A DNA stretch of 64,000 nt. Source: Kushneria avicenniae (GTDB lineage Bacteria > Pseudomonadota > Gammaproteobacteria > Pseudomonadales > Halomonadaceae). Within the stretch, counting starts at the first letter, position 1; each line of letters opens with the position of its first letter. Location of the stretch: NCBI RefSeq assembly GCF_900112585.1, contig NZ_FOLY01000006.1, forward strand, positions 62,001 to 126,000, read 5' to 3'. Shown here piece after piece: positions 49,168 to 57,033 of this stretch. A program made the position numbers and the translations under genes. The notes under the pieces are model-generated. The model did not search any database. It saw only the letters and a program-made list of their open reading frames with translations, and was not told where the DNA came from.

Positions 49168-49892
49168 TGAAGACCCTTCACGCAGCCCATCTGGCCAAAA
49201 GCTTCAAGGGGCGCCGTGTCGTTCAGGACATCAGCCTGTCCATCCAGCAGGGTGAAATCGTCGGGCTTCTGGGTCCCAACGGCGCGGGCAAGACCACCTC
49301 GTTTTACATGATCGTGGGGCTGATTCAGGCCGACGCGGGTCGCGTTGCCATCGACGATGTTGATCTGAGCCGTCGCCCGATGCACAAGCGCGCCCATGCC
49401 GGCATCAGCTATCTGCCGCAGGAAGCCTCCATCTTTCGCAAGCTTTCGGTGGCCGACAACATCATGGCCATTCTTGAAACGCGCAAGGATCTCGACCGCC
49501 AGCAGCGCCGTGAGCGCCTCGATCAGTTGCTTGAAGAGTTCAGCATCACCCATATCCGGGACAATATGGGCATGAGCCTGTCCGGCGGCGAGCGGCGACG
49601 CGTCGAAATCGCCCGAGCACTGGCCATCGAGCCTGCCTTTATCCTGCTCGATGAACCCTTTGCCGGCGTTGACCCCATTTCGGTCGGCGAGATCAAGGGC
49701 ATCATTCGCCAGCTGCGCACTCGGGGAATTGGCGTTTTAATCACCGACCACAATGTGCGTGAAACGCTCGATATCTGTGATAACGCCTACATCGTCGGCA
49801 ACGGTCTGATCATTGCCGAAGGCGATGCCAACGCGGTGCTGAACAACCAGCATGTCCGTGACGTTTACCTCGGGCATGAATTTCGCCTTTGA
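49167..49892 (+). CDS. lptB: LPS export ABC transporter ATPase LptB
   Basis: Cytoplasmic ATPase of LptB2FG, which pulls LPS out of the inner membrane. The 241 residues carry Walker [16 protein letters not shown] near 34, the signature [16 protein letters not shown] near 138, Walker [20 protein letters not shown] near 158, and the switch histidine [10 protein letters not shown] near 194. ATG at 49167 ([11 protein letters not shown]) overlaps the lptA stop by one base; a TTG one codon earlier is not needed. rpoN follows after a gap with its own promoter. Confidence 0.98.
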   Translation: MKTLHAAHLAKSFKGRRVVQDISLSIQQGEIVGLLGPNGAGKTTSFYMIVGLIQADAGRVAIDDVDLSRRPMHKRAHAGISYLPQEASIFRKLSVADNIMAILETRKDLDRQQRRERLDQLLEEFSITHIRDNMGMSLSGGERRRVEIARALAIEPAFILLDEPFAGVDPISVGEIKGIIRQLRTRGIGVLITDHNVRETLDICDNAYIVGNGLIIAEGDANAVLNNQHVRDVYLGHEFRL

Positions 49893-49913
49893 CACCATTG
49901 GTTTATTAACCGA

Positions 49914-49929
49914 TGGCATGATATTTGCA
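49914..49929 (+). promoter_or_regulatory. Sigma-54 (-24/-12) promoter upstream of rpoN
   Basis: TGGCATG, four bases ATAT, then TTGCA matches the RpoN consensus TGGCACG-N4-TTGCA at all but one position, with the exact ten-base spacing between GG and GC. Transcription would start near 49940, about 70 bases before the rpoN ATG. It lies in the lptB-rpoN intergenic gap, where chance matches are less likely than across a genome. Confidence 0.6.
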
Positions 49930-50010
49930 GTTGAATTATCTTCAGCACTTGCAAGGTTGCCACGGACTGGATAGCGTGACGTTAAACGTTGGCGACCAGG
50001 CGTTACCTCC

Positions 50011-51426
50011 ATGATGAAACCCGCCTTGCAGCTGCGCACGGGCACTCACCTCACCATGACACCGCAGCTCCAGCAGGCCATTCACCTGCTGCAGCTGTCC
50101 ACGCTGGATCTGCAGCAGGAGCTGCAGATGGCGCTGGAAAGCAATCCGCTGCTGGATGTCGAGGAAGAGCAGAGCATCGAAACGTCGGAAGTGTCGGAGC
50201 CTTTGGAAGACTGGGCCGAGAGCATTCCCGAAGAGCTGCCCCTCGACGCTCGCTGGGAGGATGTCTACACCAACGGCAGCGGCGCTTCCGGCGCCACGGA
50301 CGATCTCTGGAGCATCGAGCACAACGCTCCGGCAACTGATCTGGCGTCACACGTACGCGAGCAGATCCTGCTGATGGACATGGACGCCCGTGAGCAGTTG
50401 ATGGTCGACACCCTGCTGGATGCGCTTGACACCAGCGGCTATCTCGGTGCTGATCTGGAAGACCTGGTCGACGGGCTTCGCCATCAGGGTCTGAGCGATC
50501 TGTCAGCCTCCGAGATGGAACGTATGCTGGCGCGCCTGCAGCAGTGTGAACCGACCGGCGTCTTTGCCCGCGATCTGCGCGAATGCCTGCTTCTTCAACT
50601 CGGGCAACTGCCGGCCGACACGCCCTGGCTTGCCCAGACCCGACGCATGATCCGCCAGTTTCTCGAGCCGCTGGGCCAAAACGATCGTCGCCTTCTCAAG
50701 CGTCGCCTGAGCCTTGACGACGAGGCACTTGATGACGTGATCCGCACCATACGCTCGTTTGATCCGCGACCGGGTCAGGCCTTTGAATCCGTGGACCAGC
50801 ATCTGGTGACCCCGGATCTGATTCTTCGCTATCACGGTCGTGACGGCTGGCAGGTCGAGCTCAATCAGGAGGCGCTACCGCGACTTCGCATTCAGCCCGA
50901 CTACGCCGCTCTGGTACGTCGCGCCGACAAAAGCGAGGACAATACCTTTCTCAAGCAGCACCTTCAGGAGGCGCGCTGGCTGCTCAAGAGCCTGTCGAGT
51001 CGTAACGACACCCTGCTGCGGGTGGGCCAGGAGATCATGGCACGCCAGTCAGGGTTCATTGAACACGGCGATGAAGGGCTGAAACCGATGGTGCTGGCCG
51101 ATATTGCCCAGGCCGTGGATATGCACGAATCGACCATCTCCCGGGTCACCACGCGCAAGTACATTCACACCCCGCGCGGCATCATGGAACTCAAGTATTT
51201 CTTTTCAAGCCATGTCGGTCAGGAGGGAGACGCCCATGCCAGCACGGCCATCCGTGCTCGCATCCGCAAGCTCATCGGCGATGAAACGCCGCGCCGCCCG
51301 CTTTCCGATGCCCGGCTGGTACAGCTTCTGGCCGACAGCGGCATCATGGTGGCCAGGCGTACCGTGGCCAAATACCGCGAGGCGATGGGCATCCCCTCCT
51401 CCAGCGAGCGCAAGCGTCTGGCCTGA
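50011..51426 (+). CDS. rpoN: RNA polymerase sigma-54 factor RpoN
   Basis: Alternative sigma factor for nitrogen, pilus, flagellar and other activator-dependent promoters. The 471 residues open with the activator-interaction region I (LTMTPQLQQAIHLLQLSTLDLQQEL), an acidic region II about 50-100, the core-binding region, the DNA-binding helix-turn-helix (DIAQAVDMHESTISRVTTRKYI near 370) and the C-terminal RpoN box ARRTVAKYRE near 451. It sits between lptB and hpf as in most proteobacteria. A second ATG one codon later is possible. Confidence 0.98.
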   Translation: MMKPALQLRTGTHLTMTPQLQQAIHLLQLSTLDLQQELQMALESNPLLDVEEEQSIETSEVSEPLEDWAESIPEELPLDARWEDVYTNGSGASGATDDLWSIEHNAPATDLASHVREQILLMDMDAREQLMVDTLLDALDTSGYLGADLEDLVDGLRHQGLSDLSASEMERMLARLQQCEPTGVFARDLRECLLLQLGQLPADTPWLAQTRRMIRQFLEPLGQNDRRLLKRRLSLDDEALDDVIRTIRSFDPRPGQAFESVDQHLVTPDLILRYHGRDGWQVELNQEALPRLRIQPDYAALVRRADKSEDNTFLKQHLQEARWLLKSLSSRNDTLLRVGQEIMARQSGFIEHGDEGLKPMVLADIAQAVDMHESTISRVTTRKYIHTPRGIMELKYFFSSHVGQEGDAHASTAIRARIRKLIGDETPRRPLSDARLVQLLADSGIMVARRTVAKYREAMGIPSSSERKRLA

Positions 51427-51477
51427 CCCGAGCTGGTCCCCTGAGGGGCATCAGGTAAATAACGACATGATTCAGGG

Positions 51478-51505
51478 TTTGCGCCAACGGGAAAAGCGTT
51501 ACAAT
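51478..51505 (+). promoter_or_regulatory. Possible sigma-70 promoter before hpf
   Basis: TTTGCG, 16 bases, then TACAAT lie about 80 bases upstream of hpf in the 160-base rpoN-hpf gap. The -10 box is good and the -35 box weak. Confidence 0.4.
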
Positions 51506-51586
51506 CTGAGAGTAGCCGGAGAGGCTTGCAGGTCCGGCAGCCATTAAAGTACTGCCGATTATCCGTTTCGATTCAGGGAGCATGCC

Positions 51587-51898
51587 ATGCAGGTAAACAT
51601 TACCGGGCACCACGTCGAACTGACCGATGCACTGCGCGAGCACGTCAATCAGAAGCTCGCCAAGCTCGAACGTCACTACGACAACATCACCAATGTTCAG
51701 GTGACACTGTCTGTCGAAAAGGAGCGCCAGCAGGCTGCGGCCACGCTTCACGCCGCCGGTGCCGAGCTTCATGCTCAGGCCGAGCAGGAAGACCTTTATG
51801 TTGCCATTGATGCCTTGACCGAGAAGCTTGATCGCCAGCTGCTCAAGCACAAGGAAAAAATACAGGCCCGCTCCCAGGGCAACGGCAAATACCTGTAA
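51587..51898 (+). CDS. hpf: Short ribosome hibernation promoting factor
   Basis: Binds the 30S decoding centre in stationary phase and promotes 100S ribosome dimers together with Rmf. At 103 residues it is the short form, lacking the dimerising C-domain of long HPF. Family stretches: MQVNITGHHVELTDALREHV, KLERHYDNITNVQVTLSVEK, DLYVAIDALTEKLDRQLLKHKEK. It lies between rpoN and ptsN, the conserved position, and ends 3 bases before ptsN. Confidence 0.96.
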   Translation: MQVNITGHHVELTDALREHVNQKLAKLERHYDNITNVQVTLSVEKERQQAAATLHAAGAELHAQAEQEDLYVAIDALTEKLDRQLLKHKEKIQARSQGNGKYL

Positions 51899-51901
51899 CC
51901 C

Positions 51902-52375
51902 ATGACACTCGATCAGATACTCCCCGCCGACCGGATCCTGTTTGATGTGGAAGGAGGCAGCAAGAAGCGCGTGCTGGAATTTTTCAGCGGGTTTATCTCA
52001 CAAAACATTCCCAGTCTCGACAGTCAGGAAGTCTTTACCCGTCTGATCAGCAGGGAACGTCTGGGGAGTACCGGTGTGGGGAATGGCGTGGCCATTCCCC
52101 ATGCACGCAATTCGCACTGCCGCCAGCCACTGGCCGGGTTCATGCGCCTTCAGCAGGCCGTGGATTTCGATGCCATCGACGGCGAACCCGTCGATCTGCT
52201 TTTTGTCCTGCTGGTTCCCGAAACCGCCGAGGACACGCACCTGTCACTGCTGGCACAGATCGCCGAAGTCATGAACGCCGCCGAAACCCGCCAGGCGCTT
52301 CGAAACGCCGGGGACGAGCAGGCGCTTCATGACATTCTGATGCAGGCCATCAGCCAACTTTCCACACGAGTATGA
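51902..52375 (+). CDS. ptsN: Nitrogen PTS EIIA component PtsN
   Basis: Regulatory phosphoacceptor of the nitrogen phosphotransferase chain (PtsP-PtsO-PtsN), linked to potassium and nitrogen control rather than sugar uptake. The 157 residues have the PTS EIIA type-2 fold with the phosphorylated histidine in GNGVAIPHARN (His67), and LLFVLLVPETAEDTHLSLLAQIAEV. It overlaps rapZ by 4 bases; its phosphodonor PtsO is two genes on. Confidence 0.97.
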   Translation: MTLDQILPADRILFDVEGGSKKRVLEFFSGFISQNIPSLDSQEVFTRLISRERLGSTGVGNGVAIPHARNSHCRQPLAGFMRLQQAVDFDAIDGEPVDLLFVLLVPETAEDTHLSLLAQIAEVMNAAETRQALRNAGDEQALHDILMQAISQLSTRV

Positions 52376-53283
52376 GCAGCATGGCCATGGAACTTGTTAT
52401 CGTCAGTGGACGCTCCGGTTCCGGTAAATCCATTGCGCTACAGGCACTGGAAGATCAGGGCTTTTACGCCATCGACAATCTACCGGCAATGCTGTTGTCG
52501 GCTCTGATCGACGAGCTTCAGGCCGGCAGCCCGCACCGCAACCGGGTCGCGGTCAGCATTGATGCCCGTAATCTGCCCAGTGCCCTCGAGCGTTTTCCGG
52601 AGCATCTGGAGGCCCTCTCCAAACGCGGCATTCACTGCCGGGTCGTCTACCTGACGGCGGACTCCCGCGTTCTGCTGGAGCGCTACGCCGCCACGCGCCG
52701 GCGCCACCCGTTGACGCGGGAAACCCAGATGACGCTGGCCGAGGCGATCGAAGCCGAACACCAGTTCCTCTCCCCGCTTCGCCATACGGCCGACCTGATC
52801 ATCGATACCTCGAATCAGTCAGTGCATGATTTAAGGCGTCGCGTGGCCGAGCAGGTCGCCCGTCACGACATCAACGACCTGACGCTGACCTTTGAATCCT
52901 TCGGCTTCAAGCGCGGTGTACCACTGGATGCCGACATGGTGTTTGACGTGCGCTGTCTGCCCAATCCCTACTGGGACCCACGCTATCGCACCCAGACCGG
53001 TCAGGACAGCGATGTCATCGCCTTTCTTGAGGCCCACGATGAGGTCAGGGCCATGTTCGGCGACATCTGTCAGTGGCTGGAACGCTGGCTGCCCTCCTAT
53101 CTGGCCAGCCATCGCAGCTATCTGACCGTGGCCATCGGCTGTACCGGCGGCCAGCATCGCTCGGTTTATCTGGCCGAACAGCTCGGCGAACATTTTGCCG
53201 ATCAGTTCCCAGCCGTACGCATTCGCCATCGTGAGCTGACCATCCAGCGCGCTGTCAACGAGGCGGGCGATGCTTCAACGTGA
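52372..53283 (+). CDS. rapZ: RapZ family nucleotide-binding protein
   Basis: P-loop protein that in E. coli binds GlcN6P and directs the sRNA GlmZ to RNase E, tuning GlmS. The 303 residues have Walker A SGRSGSGKS at about 12-20, the conserved GFYAIDNLPAMLL, and the C-domain core DVRCLPNPYWDPRYRTQTGQD and AIGCTGGQHRSVYLAEQL near 255. The C-terminus after RHREL reads TIQRAVNEAGDAST, without the KRK basic cluster required for RNA binding in E. coli. That suggests a role other than GlmZ delivery. Its start overlaps ptsN and its end overlaps ptsO by 14 bases. Confidence 0.96.
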   Translation: MSSMAMELVIVSGRSGSGKSIALQALEDQGFYAIDNLPAMLLSALIDELQAGSPHRNRVAVSIDARNLPSALERFPEHLEALSKRGIHCRVVYLTADSRVLLERYAATRRRHPLTRETQMTLAEAIEAEHQFLSPLRHTADLIIDTSNQSVHDLRRRVAEQVARHDINDLTLTFESFGFKRGVPLDADMVFDVRCLPNPYWDPRYRTQTGQDSDVIAFLEAHDEVRAMFGDICQWLERWLPSYLASHRSYLTVAIGCTGGQHRSVYLAEQLGEHFADQFPAVRIRHRELTIQRAVNEAGDAST

Positions 53284-53539
53284 CCTGACCCTCACCAACC
53301 GCCGCGGCCTGCACGCACGTGCGGCAACGCGTCTTGTGCAGTGCTGTCAGCCCTTTGAATCGCGCGTCACGATCTATCATGGCGAACGATGCGCGGACGC
53401 CGGCAACATCATGTCTCTTCTCATGCTGGCCGCACCCTGTACCAGCGTGGTGCAGGTGCACGTCGAAGGCGAAGATGCCGAAGAGACGCTGGCCGCCATC
53501 GTGGCCCTGTTTGACGCCCGTTTCGACGAGGACCAGTAG
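53270..53539 (+). CDS. ptsO: Nitrogen PTS HPr-like phosphocarrier NPr
   Basis: Passes phosphate from EI-Ntr to PtsN. The 89 residues start inside the rapZ end (14-base overlap). The active histidine is His15 in NRRGLHARAAT, and the second motif is AGNIMSLLMLAAPCTSVVQV near 46. No regulatory HPr serine system is expected in this group. It closes the rpoN-hpf-ptsN-rapZ-ptsO cluster. Confidence 0.96.
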   Translation: MLQRDLTLTNRRGLHARAATRLVQCCQPFESRVTIYHGERCADAGNIMSLLMLAAPCTSVVQVHVEGEDAEETLAAIVALFDARFDEDQ

Positions 53540-53550
53540 CGCTCCGAACG

Positions 53551-53582
53551 TTGACAACCATTGCTCGACGCTCTGCTAGAAT
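53551..53582 (+). promoter_or_regulatory. Putative promoter of mgtE
   Basis: TTGACA (53551-53556) lies 20 bases before TAGAAT (53577-53582). The spacing is long, but the -10 box is preceded by TGC, an extended -10 element that can work without an optimal -35. It lies about 40 bases before mgtE. Confidence 0.5.
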
Positions 53583-53620
53583 ACGGCTCTTCAACGGGCT
53601 GACACAGGGATGTCACGGCA

Positions 53621-54973
53621 ATGAGCAACGAGCAAAGCGGCGGTCAGCCTCGCCTGGAGCAGCTTGAAAGCGCTCTGGCCGATCGACGCATGGACCAGGT
53701 ACGTCGTCTGCTCCGGCGAGGCCTGCCCGCTGCCGATGTTGCCCAGCTGCTGGAATCCATCCCGCCGCGCGAGCGCGACATCCTGTGGGAGCAGGTCGAC
53801 AACCTCGCCAAGGGCGAGGTCCTTCAGTATCTCAATGACGACATCCAGACCGAGTTTCTGACCCGGATGGATGCCTCGCAGCTGCTGATGGCCACCCAGC
53901 AGCTCGACAATGACGACGCAGCGGATCTGCTGCAGCGCCTCCCCCACAACACGCTTGAAGACATCCTGTCGATGATGACGCCCGAACGGCGGGCGCGCAT
54001 CGAAATGGTCTTGTCCTATCCCGAGGATACGGCCGGCGGTTTGATGGACACCAATACCATCACGATCCGCCCGGATGTCACCCTTGATGTGGTGCTGCGC
54101 TATCTGCGACGTCACAAGCGCCTGCCCGAATCCACGGACAGCGTGCTGGTCGTGACACGACGTAACGAGCTGATCGGTGCCCTGCCCATCAACCGCATTC
54201 TGGTCAGCGCCCCCGGTATCAGCGTGCGCGAAATCATGGATACCGATGTCGTCACCCTCACCGCCCTGATGCACGAAGATGATGTGGCCAGCCTCTTCGA
54301 GCGTCGCGATCTGATCTCCGCACCGGTGATCAGCGCCGACAATCGCCTGCTCGGGCGCATTACCATCGATGACGTGGTCGACGTCATTCGCGAAAACTCG
54401 GCGCGCACCATGATGAGCATGGCCGGTCTCGAGGATGAGGAAGACACCTTCGCGCCGGTGCTGCGCACCAGTCGTCGTCGCGCCGTCTGGCTCGGCATCA
54501 ATCTGGTGGCCGCCACGATCGTGTCGATCGCCATCGGCTTTTTCGAGGACACCATCCAGCAGATCGCGGCGCTGGCCGTGCTGATGCCGATCGTCTCCAG
54601 CATGGGCGGCATCGCCGGCTCGCAGACGCTGACCGTATTGATTCGAGGGCTTGCACTGGGGCACGTCTCGGGGGCCAACGTGCGCTGGCTGGTGGTACGC
54701 GAACTGTTGTCCGGCTCCCTCAATGGCGTGCTGTGGGCCGGGGTGGTGGCCGTCATGGCCGTGGCGCGCTTTCACGACATGACGCTGGGCGCCATCATCG
54801 CCATGGCCATGATCATCAACCTGCTGGTCGCGGCGCTGGCAGGCACCCTGATTCCGGTCATTCTGAAAAAGCTCTCGATCGACCCGGCGCTGTCAGGTGG
54901 TGTGTTGTTGACCACCATTACCGACGTAGTGGGGTTTGTGGCCTTTCTGGGACTGGCCACCTCCCTTTACTGA
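53621..54973 (+). CDS. mgtE: Magnesium transporter MgtE
   Basis: Magnesium-gated Mg2+ channel/transporter of the inner membrane. The 450 residues have the MgtE N-domain (about 20-130, RRGLPAADVAQLLESIPPRERDIL, LLQRLPHNTLEDILSMM), two CBS domains (about 140-255, REIMDTDVVTL, GRITIDDVVDVI), a plug helix, and five membrane segments from about 285 with the pore signature SMGGIAGSQTLTVLIRGLALG near 326. No magnesium riboswitch fits in the 80-base upstream gap; the CBS domains provide direct gating. It is not part of this cluster in Pseudomonas. Confidence 0.97.
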   Translation: MSNEQSGGQPRLEQLESALADRRMDQVRRLLRRGLPAADVAQLLESIPPRERDILWEQVDNLAKGEVLQYLNDDIQTEFLTRMDASQLLMATQQLDNDDAADLLQRLPHNTLEDILSMMTPERRARIEMVLSYPEDTAGGLMDTNTITIRPDVTLDVVLRYLRRHKRLPESTDSVLVVTRRNELIGALPINRILVSAPGISVREIMDTDVVTLTALMHEDDVASLFERRDLISAPVISADNRLLGRITIDDVVDVIRENSARTMMSMAGLEDEEDTFAPVLRTSRRRAVWLGINLVAATIVSIAIGFFEDTIQQIAALAVLMPIVSSMGGIAGSQTLTVLIRGLALGHVSGANVRWLVVRELLSGSLNGVLWAGVVAVMAVARFHDMTLGAIIAMAMIINLLVAALAGTLIPVILKKLSIDPALSGGVLLTTITDVVGFVAFLGLATSLY

Positions 54974-54983
54974 ACTGAAAAGT

Positions 54984-55030
54984 CTCCGCCCCAAGGCTTG
55001 AAAGGCCTTCAGGGCGGAGCACCCTGAAGG
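54984..55030. terminator. Overlapping hairpins between mgtE and pmbA
   Basis: CTCCGCCC (54984-54991) pairs with GGGCGGAG (55012-55019), with an inner AAGGC/GCCTT stem. Read on the minus strand it is followed by ACTTTTC, a plausible pmbA terminator. CCTTCAGGG (55006-55014) can instead pair with CCCTGAAGG (55022-55030), so two mutually exclusive hairpins exist. Confidence 0.6.
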
Positions 55031-55040
55031 CCGATCGCTG

Positions 55041-56378
55041 CTATCCGGCGATCATCATGTCATCAATCAGCCAGCTGCCGGTATGAACGCTGCTGCGCCG
55101 ATCGACGTCGTCGCCCAGTGCCACAAGGTTATGGAACATGTCGCGCAGGTTGCCCGCGATGGTGAACTCCTCCACGGGGGCCACGATTTTTCCCTTTTCG
55201 ATCAGAAAACCGGCGGCACCGCGGGAGTAATCGCCCGTGACCGTATTGACGCCCTGCCCCATCAGCTCGGTGACCATGACGCCGCGCTCGACGCTGCCCA
55301 GCAGTTCCTTTTCAGGCGTCAACGGCGCCTGCAGACGCACGTTGCGTGCCCCGCCGGCATTACCGGTCGTGACCAGTCCCAGCCGCCGCGCGCTGTAGGT
55401 CGACAGCATCCAGCTGGTCAGCCGACCTTCCCTGATGAACTCGTTGTCGCGCGTATAGACGCCATCATCGTCATAGGCACTGCTGGCCAGCGCACCGTAC
55501 TCGCGAGGGCGTTCGCCAAGGCTCAGCCACTCGGGAAAGAGCCGCTCCCCCATCGCCTCACATAAAAAGGAGGCGTCGCGAAAGATGGCACCGCCGGCAA
55601 TGGCATTGAGCAGATGGCCGATCAGCGAGCGCGCCATATTGGGCGTAAAGATCACCGGCATTCTTCCGGTATCCATCGTCTGTGCCCCCAGCCGCGCCAT
55701 GGCCTGCTCGGCCGCTACACGGCCCACGGCTTCCGGCTCGCGCAGGCGGGCAGCATCACAGCTCACGGTGTAGTCGTGGTCACGCTGCATGCCCGAACCA
55801 TCACGAGCAATCATCATGCACGACAGCGCATGATGACTGGCCCGCGTAACGCCCATGAACCCATGGCTGTTGCCGTAGACGCTCACACCTTCGCTGGTGG
55901 TCAGTGAGGCGCCATCGCTGCTGTCGATGCCCTCGACGGCAAGGCCGCCCTGCTCGCAGCGTCTGGCCAGCTCGATCCCTTCATCAGGCGCCAGCGCCCA
56001 GGGATGGTGCCCCCCCATGTCGGGCAGCTCGCGCGCCAGAAGTGCCGGGTCGGCCAGGCCGGCGGCCGGGTCTTCGCCGGTGTAGCGGGCAATATCGAGG
56101 GCGCGGTTGACGGCGTCCACCAGCGAGGCATGGGAAGCGTCGCTGCTGGAGACGCTGGCGCGACGCTGGCCCAGATACAGCGTGACGCCGATGCCCTGGT
56201 CACGCGCCATCTCCAGCGTTTCGACGCTGCCCTGTCGCACGTTGATTTCCATGCCCTGCTGAACGCTGGCACCGATTTCACACGCATCGGCCCCGGCCGT
56301 GCGCGCATACTCAAGCGCCTGTGAGACGGCCGCTTCCAGCGATCGTTGCTGATCATCAATATCGAGTGTGCTCGCCAT
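55041..56378 (-). CDS. pmbA: TldE/PmbA subunit of the TldD-TldE metalloprotease
   Basis: Partner of TldD in the heterodimeric protease that degrades unfolded peptides, matures microcin B17 and affects CcdA in E. coli. The 445 residues contain the family stretches GQRRASVSSSDAS, VIFTPNMARSLIGHLLNAIAGGAIFRDASFL near 240, and GDYSRGAAGFLIEKGKI near 385. It lacks an HExxxH motif, as expected for the non-metal subunit. It is back-to-back with darP, and tldD follows beyond darP on the same strand. Confidence 0.97.
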   Translation of the reverse strand: MASTLDIDDQQRSLEAAVSQALEYARTAGADACEIGASVQQGMEINVRQGSVETLEMARDQGIGVTLYLGQRRASVSSSDASHASLVDAVNRALDIARYTGEDPAAGLADPALLARELPDMGGHHPWALAPDEGIELARRCEQGGLAVEGIDSSDGASLTTSEGVSVYGNSHGFMGVTRASHHALSCMMIARDGSGMQRDHDYTVSCDAARLREPEAVGRVAAEQAMARLGAQTMDTGRMPVIFTPNMARSLIGHLLNAIAGGAIFRDASFLCEAMGERLFPEWLSLGERPREYGALASSAYDDDGVYTRDNEFIREGRLTSWMLSTYSARRLGLVTTGNAGGARNVRLQAPLTPEKELLGSVERGVMVTELMGQGVNTVTGDYSRGAAGFLIEKGKIVAPVEEFTIAGNLRDMFHNLVALGDDVDRRSSVHTGSWLIDDMMIAG

Positions 56379-56466
56379 GGCGCTCTCCTGTCTGCCCTGG
56401 AGGGGGAACGAGCCTGATATACTCTCCCACCCTATTCATTTGTTCTTCGCTCGCCGGAGTCCCTGC

Positions 56467-57033
56467 ATGTCGCCACGTAAAACAGCCCGCGCTCACTCCA
56501 CCGAGGAGACGCCTGCCGATACCGACAGCCAGCATGACGAGTTTCATCATGACAATGGCCGCCCCAACAAGACCCGCCTCAAACAGGAAGCGCAGGATCT
56601 CAAGGCACTGGGCGAACAGATCATCGCCCTGTCCGAGGCCGAACGCGCGCGTCTGCCCCTGTCCGATGACCTGCTCGATGCCATCGAGGAAACCCGCCGC
56701 ATCACTTCGCGTGAGGCCCGCCGACGTCATATGCAGTACGTGGGCAAGATCATGCGCCGTGAACAGCTTGACGAGATCCGCGCCGAATTCGATCTCATGG
56801 CCCGCGAAAAGCGCCAGCGCGAACTCGGCTTTCACCATCTAGAACAGTGGCGCGACCGCCTGATCGAAGGCGATAGCGACACCGTCACGGCCTTTGTCAA
56901 CGAATACCCTGATGTGGACCGCCAGGCGCTGGGCCAGCTGGTGCGTAATGCCCGCGCCGAGCGTGCTGCCGACAAGCCACCGGCAAGTGCCCGCAAACTC
57001 TTTCGCCTGATTCGTGACGTCGCAGGGCTCTAG
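56467..57033 (+). CDS. darP: Ribosome-associated protein DarP/YjgA (DUF615)
   Basis: Binds late 50S precursors and assists large-subunit assembly near the peptidyl transferase centre in E. coli. The 188 residues start [15 protein letters not shown] low-complexity charged N-terminus is followed by the DUF615 core ([64 protein letters not shown]-like C-helix, [13 protein letters not shown]). The frame is open to 56368 inside pmbA. Its TAG stop and that of tldD share the palindrome CTAG, a 4-base tail-to-tail overlap. Confidence 0.95.
   Translation: MSPRKTARAHSTEETPADTDSQHDEFHHDNGRPNKTRLKQEAQDLKALGEQIIALSEAERARLPLSDDLLDAIEETRRITSREARRRHMQYVGKIMRREQLDEIRAEFDLMAREKRQRELGFHHLEQWRDRLIEGDSDTVTAFVNEYPDVDRQALGQLVRNARAERAADKPPASARKLFRLIRDVAGL

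Noticed and set aside
53591-54775. A 394-codon minus-strand frame opposite mgtE.
   Set aside because: It is dominated by His, Asp and Gln in the pattern expected from reverse-complement codons of mgtE; no start signals or domains.
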